A stretch of 64,000 nucleotides of DNA from Protula sp. h YS-2021 (taxonomy: Eukaryota > Annelida > Polychaeta > Sabellida > Serpulidae), in contig OX457024.1 of the NCBI GenBank assembly GCA_949752745.1, positions 49,232,490-49,296,489 on the forward strand, written 5' to 3'. Within the stretch, counting starts at the first letter, position 1; each line of letters begins with the position of its first letter. The notes under the pieces were generated by a model, which was not told where the DNA came from, searched no databases, and saw nothing but the letters and a program-made list of their open reading frames with translations. Of this stretch, positions 26,501 to 37,067 are shown piece after piece. Made by a program: the position numbers and the translations under genes.

Positions 26501-28025
26501 TTCTTGCATTATCGCCCAATGTTCCCTATTATCGCCCACCCGAAAAATATCATATTTATCATATTTTCGGGTCCTAGAATTGTTTCCTGCACTTTCAAAG
26601 CGAAAATTACAACCTTCTTGCTTTTTCGCCCAATATTCCCTGATATCGCCCACCCGAAAAATATCACATTTATCATATTTTCGGGTCACAGAATTGATTC
26701 CTGCACTTTTAAAGCGAAAATTACAACTTTCTTGCATTATCGCCCAATGTTCCCTATTATCGCCCACCCGAAAAATATCACGTTTAGCATATTTTCGGGT
26801 CATAGAATTGATTCCTGCACTTTTAAAGCGAAAAGTACAACTTTCTTGCATTATCGCCCAATGTTCCCTATTATCGCCCATCCAAAAACTATCATATTTA
26901 TCATATTTTCGGGACATAGAATTGATCCCTGCACATTTAAAGCGAAAATTACAACTTTCTTGCAGTATCGACCAATATTCCCTATTATCGCCCATCCGAA
27001 AAATATCATATTTATCATATTTTCGGGTCACAGAATATATTCTTGCACTTTTAAAGCGAAAATTACAACTGTCTTACATTATCGCCCAATATTCCCTATT
27101 ATCGCCCACCTGAAAAATATCACATTTATCATATTTTCGGTTCATAGAATTGATTCCTGCACTTTAAAAGCGAAAATTACAACTTTCTTGCATTATCGCC
27201 CAATGTTCCCTATTATCGCCCACCCGAAAAATATCATATTTATCATATTTTCGGGTCCTAGAATTGTTTCCTGCACTTTCAAAGCGAAAATTACAACCTT
27301 CTTGCTTTTTCGCCCAATATTCCCTGATATCGCCCATCCGAAAAATATCACATTTATCATATTTTCGGGTCACAGAATTGATTCCTGCACTTTTAAAGCG
27401 AAAATTACAACTTTCTTGCATTATCGCCCAATGTTCCCTATTATCGCCCACACGAAAAATATCATATTTATCATATTTTCGGGTCATAGAGTTTATTCCT
27501 GCACTTTTAAAGCGAAAATTACAACTTTCTTGCACTATCGCCCAATGTTCCCTATTATCGCCCACCCGAAAAATATTATATTTATCATATTTTCGGGTCA
27601 TAGAATTGATCCCTGCACTTTTAAAGCGAAAATTACAACTTTCTTGCATTATCGCCCAATGCTCCCTATTATCGCCCACACGAAAAATATCATATTTATC
27701 ATATTTTCGGGTCATAGAATTGATTCCTGCACTTTTAAAGCGAAAATTACAACTTTCTTACATTATCGCAAAATGTTCCCTATTATCGCCCACCCGAAAA
27801 TATAATATTTATCATATTTTCGGGTCCTAGAATTGTTTCCTGCACATTTAAAGCGAAAATTACAACTTTCTTGCAGTATCGACCAATATTCCCTATTATC
27901 GCCCATCCGAAAAATATCATATTTATCATATTTTCGGGACATAGAATTGATTCCTGCACTTTTAAAGCGAAAATTACAACTTTCTTGCTTTATCGCCCAA
28001 TGTTCCCTATTATCGCCCACTTGAA
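17527..28025. repeat. 114-bp satellite array, about 92 monomers
   Basis: The consensus monomer runs GAAAAATATCACATTTATCA, TATTTTCGGGTCATAGAATT, GATTCCTGCACTTTTAAAGC, GAAAATTACAACTTTCTTAC, ATTATCGCCCAATGTTCCCT, ATTATCGCCCACCC, which is 114 bp. Monomers run head to tail without interruption. One copy near 20485 lacks a single base and shifts the frame. Higher-order periods are visible from shared variants: 1,254 bp (11 monomers) at about 17.84-20.35 kb, 1,026 bp (9) at about 20.4-22.4 kb, and 684 bp (6) in several places at 24.1-27.8 kb. Each monomer contains the dyad CCCGAAAAATAT...ATATTTTCGGG and two TTATCGCCC copies. Because 114 is divisible by three, open frames of up to 1,573 codons arise; they are not genes. 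It lies inside GPN2 intron 2. Confidence 0.97.
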
Positions 28026-28139
28026 AATATCATAGAAATGACCCACTGACAACAAAATTACTGAAAAGTCCAACCAGAAGTACTTGCATGTAACATATTG
28101 TGCCCCTCTGCAAATTGAAACTTTGCTTTTTTAAGAAGA

Positions 28140-28745
28140 AAAATGGAAATTTCCAATTTTTTTAAAGCTGCAAACTTCGAAGCTCAGTAGATTCAAAAAT
28201 AAGGCGCAATTCAAAAATCGAAAAATGTACTTTTTTCACCCCTTAGTTCTAGTTTCTTCATAACAAATTTCGGAATCTTCCGATGAAAAATGAGGGACTA
28301 GATAGATTTTTTCGTATTTTGCCCAAATTGGCAATAAAATCGCCAAAAATGGTTTAAACCAAAAAATAAAAAAAAATTCCTAATGCAGTAGAAGGTTAAA
28401 AACTCGCGTTTAAAATTTGGTACGAATCGGATGAAAAATAAAAAAGATATTCCACTTTAACTACTTTGTTGAGAAAAAAAAAATGGAAATTTGCCAATTT
28501 TTAGAAGTTGCAAACTTTGAAGCTCAGTAGATTCAAAAATAAGGCGAAATTCAAAAATCGAAAAAAGTACTTTTTTCACCCTTAGTTCTAGTTTCTTCAT
28601 AAAAAATTTCGGAATCTTCCGATGAAAAATGAGGGACTAGATAGGTTTTTTCGTATTTTGCCCAAATTGGCAATAAAATCGCCAAAAATGGTTTAAACCA
28701 AAAAATAAAAAAATTTCCTAATGCAGTAGAAGGTTAAAAACACTT
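28140..28745. repeat. Tandem duplication, ~341 bp period
   Basis: The blocks GAAGCTCAGTAGATTCAAAA, CGATGAAAAATGAGGGACTA and CCAAATTGGCAATAAAATCG occur twice, about 341 bp apart. This stretch lies between the satellite and the right half of HINE2 copy 2 and may belong to the insert that carries the satellite. Confidence 0.8.
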
Positions 28746-29427
28746 GCCCCCATCTGTATAGCCCTGTTGGCTAAAAAGACATCGGATCAAAAATGTAGGA
28801 CGAGATACATTTTAAATTTTTTTCTTCAAAAATTCCCAAAAAATTAAAAAATCACCCGATCGACTAGAAAAGCACAAGCCGTATGCACGACACTTTAGGG
28901 GTGCCTCATACCAAAAATAAATCACATCGGGTCAAAAATGTAGGAGGAGACACATTTTAAATTTTTTTCTTTAAAAATTCCCCTAAAATTCAAAAATCAC
29001 CCGATCGACTAAAAAAGCACAAGCCGTATGCACGACTCCTTAGGGATGCCTCACACCAAAAATAAATGACATCGAATCAAAATTGTAGGAGTAGATGCAT
29101 TTTGAATTATTTTCGAAATTTTTGCTTTAAAAATTCCCCAAAAATACAAAAATTGCGCGATCGACTAAAAAAGCACAAGCCGTATGCACGACCCTTTAGG
29201 GGTGCCTCATACCAAAAATAAATCACATCGGATCAAAAATGTAGGAAGAGATACATTTTAAAATTTTTTCTTTAAAAATTCGCCAAAAATTCAAAAATCA
29301 CCCGATCGACTAGAAAAGCACAAGCCGTATGCACGACCCCTTAGGGATGCCTCACACCAAAAATAAATGACATCGGTTCAAAATTGTAGGAGGAGATGCA
29401 TTTTGAACCAAAGTTTACTAAATAAAC

Positions 29428-29470
<43 letters not shown>

Positions 29471-29744
29471 GGACACCGCCCGCAAACCGATAGGAATACC
29501 CCAGCTTACGTGTAACGTAAGCTGGGCTAAAAAAGTATTTAAGGATAAAAAAAGGATAAAATCGGGCTTTTTAAAAAAAAAGGATAATCCTTTTAAAAAA
29601 GGATGATGTGGCAACACTGAACTAGATAAATTCTGTAGGTAGCCATTTTGTATTTTTTTTATTACTTAGAAAAAGAAAATGAGATTTACTACTTGAACAA
29701 GAGACTGCTGAAAGACCAATGCACAAAAAATGAACAAATACAAA

Positions 29745-30062
29745 CAAAGAAAGAAAAGAAAGAAAGAAAGAAAGGAAAGAAAAGAAAAGAAAGGAAAGGA
29801 AAGAAAAGGAAAGAAAAGGAAAGAAAAGAAAAGAAAGGAAAAGAAACGAAAGAAAGGAAAGGAAAGAAAAGGAAAGAAGAAAGGAAAGAAAAGAAAGGAA
29901 AGGAAACGAAAAAAAGGGAAGGAAGGGAAAGGAAAAGAAAGAAAAAGGAAAGGAAAGAAAAGAAATGAAAAGAAAGGAAAGGAAAAGGAAACAAAAGAAA
30001 GAAAGAAAATGAAAAGAAAGAAAGAAAGAAAAGAAAGAAAGAAAGAAAGAAAGAAAGAAAAT
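29745..30062. repeat. Purine-rich (GAAA/GGAAA)n microsatellite
   Basis: About 320 bp consist almost entirely of A and G on the plus strand in GAAAG and GGAAA units. In the GPN2 transcript this is a pyrimidine tract of CUUU type that starts about 130 nt after the exon 2 donor. Open frames here are low-complexity Lys/Glu or Phe/Ser strings and are not genes. Confidence 0.95.
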
Positions 30063-30190
30063 CTCTATCGTAAACCTTTGACAACACGACGCTAATTTTT
30101 AACTGCATCAAAACAACAGGCCACTAACAGGGAAGCCCTCTCGTGCTGATACGTTTTCCACTACTTACTGAACCCTTTATTCACACCCAC

Positions 30191-30276
30191 CAGATCAAAC
30201 AAGTTGACTGCGCAGTCATATGGCAAATCGTCGTTGGCCGGATCCAAGTTGACGACCGCAACTTTTCTGCCAAGAC
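30191..30276 (-). CDS. GPN2: GPN2 exon 2 (switch/DPAN exon)
   Basis: This 86-bp exon was found by translating the minus strand between the P-loop and GPN-loop exons. It encodes residues 27-55, with [19 protein letters not shown] matching the conserved [17 protein letters not shown] block that carries the G2 aspartate (Asp38). The acceptor is TCACAG and the donor CTG|GTGGGT. The phase-1 join to exon 1 recreates FLSGLGRKV, and the 3' boundary is phase 0. About 130 bp beyond its donor, intron 2 begins a long tract that is pyrimidine-rich on the transcribed strand's RNA. Confidence 0.95.
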
Positions 30277-30795
30277 CTGTGATAACGGAAGAATGCGCAA
30301 CGTGAGGCGGAAGTGGATGATGTTTTGTGAAGGTCAGGAGTGGATTCGGGAAAAAGCTCCTTCCTGATTGGTAGGCAGTTGTTTGACAAATCTGATTGGT
30401 CCATTGTAAATAAAAAAAACTCCATTATGATGGTCGAGAGGCCTTTGACAGAGCTGACTGCAACAAAATCAACAAAATTGTCACATGGTCCAGCGTCCTG
30501 TATTTTTTATATTGCAAATTGAGTCGAATGTGACGTGTTAGGTCAATAAAAAGTTTCCGAAAATGTGAGATATTGCTAAATATACCCTTGACTCTTTTAC
30601 CTGTCGGTCAATATCGGTGTCGTTCAATATCGGACATCTTTAGAACGTTTGCGATTAGTTAAAAATTCAAAAGCTCTTTTTAAATTTCGCTTTGAATGTT
30701 CCAATAAAATTATACCCAACAACAAAAGAAACACCCGGCAATTGTCGGTTATTTTTCGATTTGAATGGTTTTGGCCGACCTTGTGCAAGCAATGA

Positions 30796-30833
30796 TGCGA
30801 TAAGACCAGCCCGACAAAGTTGGCTGGTCTAAT
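30796..30833 (+). repeat. HINE1 terminal hairpin fragment in GPN2 intron 1
   Basis: GATGCGATAAGACCAGCCCG, then ACAAAGTTGGCTGGTCTAA, matches the 3' hairpin and CTAA end of HINE1 without the core array. It is probably a truncated copy. Confidence 0.6.
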
Positions 30834-31822
30834 AAAACTAGACCGTTTTCGCCACCGAGTTACATTACACATTACAATTACACTTGGGACCACAAAAATA
30901 CTAATACTAATATACACAATTTCACAATTATTAAAACTCTTTGTTAAAATAATGCCAAATTTCCGATTGCATCAAAACTCTACGTGACACAGTTTTCGGC
31001 ATGCTATATCGCAGTAAACATTCTGATGTCGATAAAATGTCGATCTGTAGACGCTTGTTTTGTTCGCAAAAAAAAAAAAATCTGAAAAAAGTTTACACTG
31101 AGTTTACACGAGAGAAATTCTGCTTGTGATTGTGATTTAACGCGACCATAGAGCACCACAGAGCAACAGTTACGGAAATGTTTTTCAACAGTTGAAGAAA
31201 TCCGAAATGGAAAAATGAAAGAAACAAAAGAAGTAGAGAATTCGCATATAGAAACATTTTAACCTTCGCATTTAGAAACACATTTTAACCTCTTATGATA
31301 ATAAAGCTAAATAAACAATAACAATAACTATATAAAATATTTATCAATAAAGGACAATAGACAGATAGCGGCCAAACCAAATATTCATAACATTCACTGA
31401 TTTATATGTGAATAAACTTAAAAGCTAGTGTGGGAGTGAGCATCCCCAAAAAATGCGGCAAGATACACTACACATACGCAATACCTGCTATATCATTGAC
31501 GATAGGGGAGAGATATGTTTACTGATGCCTGTCTAGCCTTATATGTGGACTCTAATGGCAAAATTTGAATATCCATTTTTGCACATAAAATGTCAATGGA
31601 TTTCTAAAAAAAACTGAGGTGAACCAAATAGACATGTTACAGTATGTCTCTGCCAAATTTGGTCGTCTTACTCGAAGTTTCAAAGCGGTCGCGTGACAAG
31701 GTTATGACAGAAAAAAGGAATCACACGGAACCATCGCACGAATTCAATAATCTGTGTGTATTGAAAATTCCCAGATGTAAAAATAAAATCATCACCTGCG
31801 CTAATAACCTGTAAATGCCTAC

Positions 31823-31901
31823 CTGACAAAAACGCGTGCATAGCCTTGCAGTACGTCGTCTTGCCGGAGCCTGGCGGGCCTATAACGACTTGCCCAAACA
31901 T
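31823..31901 (-). CDS. GPN2: GPN2 exon 1 (start codon and P-loop)
   Basis: The exon encodes residues 1-26, [20 protein letters not shown] and MHAFLS. The Walker A P-loop GPPGSGKT lies at residues 8-15. The start is the ATG at 31901 because family proteins begin a few residues before the [13 protein letters not shown] block. The frame stays open upstream, so a slightly longer N-terminus is possible. The donor is CAG|GTAGGC with phase 1, which joins exon 2 correctly. The gene faces COMMD10, whose start codon is about 11 kb to the right. Confidence 0.95.
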
Positions 31902-32778
31902 GACGGCGGTAGTCTTTACATACCCTAGGTTATCTGATAAACAGTGAATGAACGGTAAGAGCTTTTATTATATGCCTAGAGGTCCACGTACAAAGAAATG
32001 ATAGAAAAAAATAACATGCAGTTTTCATTATCCAGATTGCATGGTGCCCCCCTATAAGCATATTCATAATGCGATCAGATGTAAACAGTAAACAAAAAAA
32101 CACGCGTTTTCGGAGTTGAAATTGAAGAGAAAGTGGGTCACAATCAACTGCAACCGTCCCCAAAATCGATAAATGAGTCATTACTGTGACGATATTTACA
32201 GCACAGCCTGAAAACGAAACGTCATCTAATTACAAATGTCATATAATTACGCCATTTGTGTATTTGTTGCGTTGTTATTTCGCGATTTGAGTTGAAATAA
32301 GTTACTTCCGTTGACAAAAATAAGAAGGAACGTTCAAAAGGGAGAAAATACTTGTTTATGAGGCGGGCTTGTGAGGTTTCTGAAACCACATGAGTTTAAG
32401 GCACATAAATTAAAGTGTATTATCACTGATGACAGAAAGGAAGGCATTTTTGAAGGTAAATATTTATTTTAAAGGGTAAATTGTTGGTAATTTTACACAC
32501 GTCCTTCCGGTGAATTTGTGTGCATTGATTTGAAATTAACACAGATATAACTGATATAATGCCGCGGCTGGGGGGAGGAGGGGTTATTACGTCAGAAATA
32601 ATCATTACACGTAGCAAATAAATACTTAATATTTATTTTCTTAAGTGCAAAAACCGAGTCAAATATCATGCTCGCTGACCGCAGTACCGATTACGCGTCA
32701 CCCCATCCGAGCATACTGAGCGCAAAATTAGTGCTTGGTAAAATTTTGAAGAACGACATAAAAATGGCAAAAGTAGGC
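31902..32778. other. Upstream region of GPN2
   Basis: The GPN2 promoter and 5' untranslated region are expected here, reading leftward. No TATA box at a convincing spacing was seen, as is common for housekeeping genes. No coding block was recognised. Confidence 0.4.
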
Positions 32779-32933
32779 ATATAATAAAAGTAATACATCA
32801 TTCTGAGTGCGTACGATATTGTTTTATTTTTGCCTTCAGCCTGAGGGCGTGTACGGACCTCCCCCTTCGGGGTCGGTCGCTAAGGCAAAAAACAATATCG
32901 TGCGCACTCAGAATGGAGTATTACTATTATATT
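32779..32933. mobile_element. Small fold-back element, ~53-bp arms
   Basis: The left arm ATAATAAAAGTAATACATCA, TTCTGAGTGCGTACGATATT, GTTTT is matched inverted at 32882-32933 (AACAATATCGTGCGCACTCA, GAATGGAGTATTACTATTAT). The spacer is about 45 bp and contains a further CCCCTTCGGGG hairpin. The arms are close to perfect, with one short indel. It lies about 0.9 kb upstream of the GPN2 start codon. Confidence 0.85.
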
Positions 32934-33647
32934 TAAACCCCATTAGGACTGACCATTTGTTTGTCCTAAAAAAGCACACACATTTAAAACACTAAGATCG
33001 AAACGAACGGGGATGTCATGTGTAAGTAAATTGAAATTTCTCGTCTCTTTACATTTCAGGCTAAAAAGAACATAGAACTTAGGATGCTTTATCGCTCCTG
33101 TTTTGAGAGCAGGGGCCTGATAGTTTTTTTTTATTGTATTTCATATGGTTTTCTAGAAAGTCATAGCTATACAGTAAAGGTCTATGGCAGGAAACATCCG
33201 TTCAAAAGCCAACTAAAGTACACTGAAACTTATACAAACATATCTGCCTGATTACGTCCCAGTTGCCCAACTATTTGGCATTCCCAGTTGGCCTATAGCC
33301 CAGCTGTTCTACCATTTCGGTTTCCTGTTGAGATAGTTTTATAGGTCTACGTCAAAACTTAAAGAAGCTTTTGAAGTTAATTATGTTTTCTTTAGTTAAT
33401 AATTTCTTTTTTTTTTACCTCTGTTTAATTTTGTAACTGTTTTTAATCATGTGTGATTAATTGATATTGTAGAGCAAGTGACCTAATTGCAATTACAAGT
33501 TTGAGAAACAAAATGACGGTCTACACGTCAGCCAATAACCAACAACGATACAAAACTATGTAGCTGAATCCAAAAGGAGACGTCAATAAAACATCTGATC
33601 AGTCTGGCCAGTTTTGTTAACCTTTTCTTGCAAAACACAAGATACTA

Positions 33648-34555
33648 CAGTGGAACCCACTTATCTCGAACTCGGATATCTCGAACACTCGGTTATCTCG
33701 AACAAATTGCCAAGTTCCTTATATAAGTCTTATAAACTATCGGTTATGTCGAATTTTTTTATCTCGAACATATTTTGGGCTGAAAATTGTTCATATTTTT
33801 GACAGAATTTGGCAAAAAAAATGCTAGAATCTCATTACAGAACTCGAACCTCTCGAAGTTATTTCTTTATGATTTAAAGTTATAAGCACAGGGGTCAGAT
33901 CAAACTTGAAAACATTGTTTGAATTGATATCAAAAGGCATACATCTATTGAACTTTCATGTAATAGAAACAACAAAGCCCTTGTCAATAAAACTTGCTTT
34001 TAAAAGAAATAAAACTTTCTTTTAATGCTTTGATGTTCATAGATACAACATCAAATTTTATCCTTAGATATTCCTCCCAATAGATCAATGGGTCGCGTTT
34101 GTCTTTTAACTCCACAGAAGTCATGATCTTAGTACATCAATGTAACTTAGATCTTTTCAAGTTAATCCTAGGTTGAGAACATGTCAGAAAACAGAGCCTT
34201 GTAATTAATGTTGAAAAGACTTATGGTGTTATTGTAGACTATAATTTGTTTAAGTTTTTTTATTGAATTTTATGCAAAAAATAGCTTTTAGTGTGTATAT
34301 CTTATTGTTTTATGCTGGTCCGTAGCCGAGAGTGATTTTATTTATGTATTTTGTGAATATCTTTTATGAACTTATTGTATTTTAACAATTTTACCGATTT
34401 GTAAATATAATATGTAATATCATGTGCTTATTCAAATATCTAGGCTAAGACAATCATCTCGAATTCAAATTTAGTTCTATCGGATATCTCGAACTTCTAA
34501 TATCTCGAACAAATTTCGCTTGTCCCAGCGACTTCGAGATAAGCGGGTTCCACTG
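33648..34555. mobile_element. Tc1/mariner-type (pogo/Tigger-like) MITE
   Basis: The element begins CAGTGGAACCCACTTATCTC and ends with the inverse GAGATAAGCGGGTTCCACTG. It is flanked by TA on both sides (33646-33647 and 34556-34557). Several further TATCTCGAAC phrases lie just inside each end. TA duplication and CAGTGG-type ends are usual for pogo/Tigger relatives of the mariner superfamily. No transposase frame remains, so it is non-autonomous at 908 bp. Confidence 0.85.
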
Positions 34556-34559
34556 TATT

Positions 34560-37067
34560 AATTTTACGTTAGAATACTCTGAGATATACTTTCTCAAGCA
34601 TAGGTGCTAAGGACAAACAATACACGAGTAAGATAGCAGCTGACACACTTAAAATACTTTCAGGTACTTCATGTCTACTGAGGTTACACAACCACTCCTA
34701 TTATACGGAACAGCTTGACAACCAAGTAAATGTAAAAACCACTTTAACTTCCCGGAGTCAGTCGTTTTATTTCTTAACTATGGCGGAGGGGATTGAGGGA
34801 GACTGAGTTACAATTTCGACCATACGCACTGGAAAGGGATCCCTTATAAAAACGCAGTGGACACCATTGTGGATTGTTATGTTTTTGCGTCACATTTCGT
34901 CGCGCGTTTTCGAGTCTACGTCAAACTAAATACAATCAGCTGATTCTGCCAAGGCATAAACCCAAAAAATTTTAAGCTGATCTGACTTTTTGTTCGAGAG
35001 TTGTGGTGTTAACAATGTAAAATGTTCACATTTTGATCTCCACCACGTTTTTAACTCAGTCCACGTTTCGTTCTGAAGTTTTTTCACAGGGACGACGCAT
35101 TTTTCACGTTTTGACGTCACACTTTCTTCAATATGCGTCAAATACAGAAGCAACCCATAAAGTCAAATGTCCACAACGTTTTGGTGTCATATGACGTAAT
35201 ACGTTGTGATATACGCGCAAAAAACACTATGAACTCTTGGACCCATCCCAAGCATTGACCTATCAAGTTTGAAGCTAATCCGACGTTTCGTTCTGCAGTT
35301 ACACCAATGTCACGTTTTTACGTCCTATGACGTCATGCGCTGTAAAAAGGGCAACTGCCGTAAACGGAAAGGTGAATTTGACAATGAACTGCGCCGAAAC
35401 GTCAGACCTCATGGTCTGAAACAATACATCGAAATAAAATGTTTTAACTTCTTTGATAACAGCATCCGACTACAATCAATAAAATTGGCTTGTTTTCGCT
35501 TGTTTACACTGCTGTCCGGACAATCGCACACTTTTCGTTTTCCCCTATACTGATATAGTGACTGAGAGAAACAAAGGCTGACACCCGTTTAATTGGCGTA
35601 CCCGTAAGCAGGCTGAAACAATCACTCACCTGATCACGCATTTCTTTATGCATATTTCATTCACCGAAATAGAAGAAACACCTTGTTTTTAACAATTAAT
35701 ACACTGTAAAAGATAACCTCAAACATACACACTTGTCTATTACGCATGATGTATTTGATAACGTAGTTTTTGCTCTATCGATATTATGTTATCGCTCAAA
35801 GTTCAATTTCACCTTTCGACCGACTCGACTCGATCGCATACGAGTGGAGGAGAACGGATAGTTAAAGTAGATCCAAACTGGTGCAATGAAAATATCTTTT
35901 GAAAACAATTATGATCATTTCTCGTCAAAATAAGGAATATTTCAGTCGAAAGAGTTGCGAAATTTGCACCTGGCTTATTCAGTGGATTCGGAATTTAACA
36001 TTTTGTTGTCACCGATTATGATCCACTCAATTTTCTCTACTCTCGCTCGTAGACGAAACTGTAAATTGGCTTATTATTATTAATTTTTGTTAGATTATTA
36101 TGGAATATAATTTCTCCAGAATAGGGTGCTAAAGATATACAAGAAACAAATGGGAGAAGTAGATTACGATCTATCAGGATCAATTTTATCATTCTTGTAT
36201 CTTTATCGATTTTGGGCCAGGCACTTGGCCTTTGACCACAACTACATTTCCCGGTTGAACACAAACACGAAAGGAGTAAAAACAAAAGAAGTGCTGCGGC
36301 AAATGTATTACCGTATTATTTAAAAAAAAAAAACACGTGCAGCCAATAAATAAAACTTAGTGATGTAAAATAATCACAACAGGTTGGATTCTAAAAAAAA
36401 TTGCTGTGAAATATTTGTTGCTTTATGCGCGACGAGTTTTTAAACATGAGCAACTCCAACAAGAAATCGACCAAAACTGGGGAGGCCTGTGGTGGCTATT
36501 TTCAAATCAGTACAGCAAAAAATCCAGTACGCATAATCATGCTTCTGGTGTTTTCATTAAAATGCGTACGAATTTTTAATTTCGACTTCAAGGAAACCGG
36601 GTGAAAAACTGAAAGAAATGATAGAGGAAATGTCGCTAAAAACAGATCATACTCGGAACATTAAAGAATTTGAAACTTAAAAGTAAGAATTGTGAGAATT
36701 ATATTGGTTTCTATTTATTTTTTTTATAACCTAAGTTTTTTTTCTGTCCCACAGCACAACTCTGCCCAGAACATGTAAAGAATACATTTTTTACATGTTT
36801 TCGCGCCCATGTTTGAGATACAGATTACACAAAATCATGTACTTCAAGTGTCGACAGACAGACTGACGGACGGACAAACAAGAATACTATGGTCCCCCGT
36901 TTCACGCTAGGCGGGGGGGGGGGGGGGGGACTAATCAGATAATTAGTAGGTCTTTGAGGAGACCTGTTTTAGGTGCTTCGTCACCGAATAAATTATAAAT
37001 GAGTGCTGCCTTATTTACAAAAAAAAACAAGCCATCGTCGAAGGCGCAGACGCCAATTGGACAAAAT
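34560..37067. other. Intergenic stretch with weak repeats, no gene recognised
   Basis: The block 35610-35830 (CTGATCACGCATTTCTTTATGCATA and following, through GTTATCGC and CCTTTCGACCGACTC) recurs in diverged form at 37445-37670. A poly-G run lies near 36907-36928, just after a GACGGACGGACAAACAAGAA patch. Open frames here are short and match nothing I recognise. Confidence 0.5.

Larger units (their letters stand above)
16013..29533 (+). mobile_element. HINE2, copy 2, split by satellite-bearing insert
   Basis: The left half (16013-17115) starts ACAAGTTTGTCCAAGGACAA and runs through the 51-bp array. The right half (28745-29533) carries five ~150-bp units, a long (CTAA)n tract near 29430-29470, and the perfect terminal hairpin CCCAGCTTACGT-GTA-ACGTAAGCTGGG with CTAAAA. 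Order and orientation match copy 1, so the 11.6 kb between the halves, including the 114-bp satellite, appears to be inserted into or expanded within one element. The split reading rests on order, not on a shared breakpoint sequence. Confidence 0.65.
12682..29619. mobile_element. 16.9-kb insertion bounded by CAGTGTTGCCAC inverted repeats
   Basis: CAGTGTTGCCAC starts at 12682 and its inverse GTGGCAACACTG ends at 29619. The hexamer AACTAG flanks it on both sides (12676-12681 and 29620-29625), as a target duplication would. Both ends are followed inward by AAGGATAAA-type repeats. A related 1-kb element lies at 54715-55752, with matching internal blocks (ATGGTCCCTAGG near 13532 and 55285; TTTAGAATA near 15649 and 55367). 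Here the same interior is interrupted by several later insertions. One oddity: the two end types are swapped relative to the interior compared with the 54.7-kb copy. The superfamily is not identified; the ends are hAT-like in style, but 6 bp is short for that group. Confidence 0.65.

Noticed and set aside
23084..27805. Open frame of 1,573 codons on the plus strand, and many 100-500-codon frames on both strands nearby
   Set aside because: The frame is a pure 38-residue repeat created by the 114-bp satellite, which is divisible by three; comparable open frames exist in other frames and on the opposite strand, and the region is intronic to GPN2.
17527..28025. CRISPR-like array of regular repeats
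   Set aside because: The whole 114-bp unit is repeated, without unique spacers, in a eukaryotic intron.
29648..30111. Lys/Glu-rich and Phe/Ser-rich open frames
   Set aside because: They are translations of a purine-rich microsatellite and have no other support.
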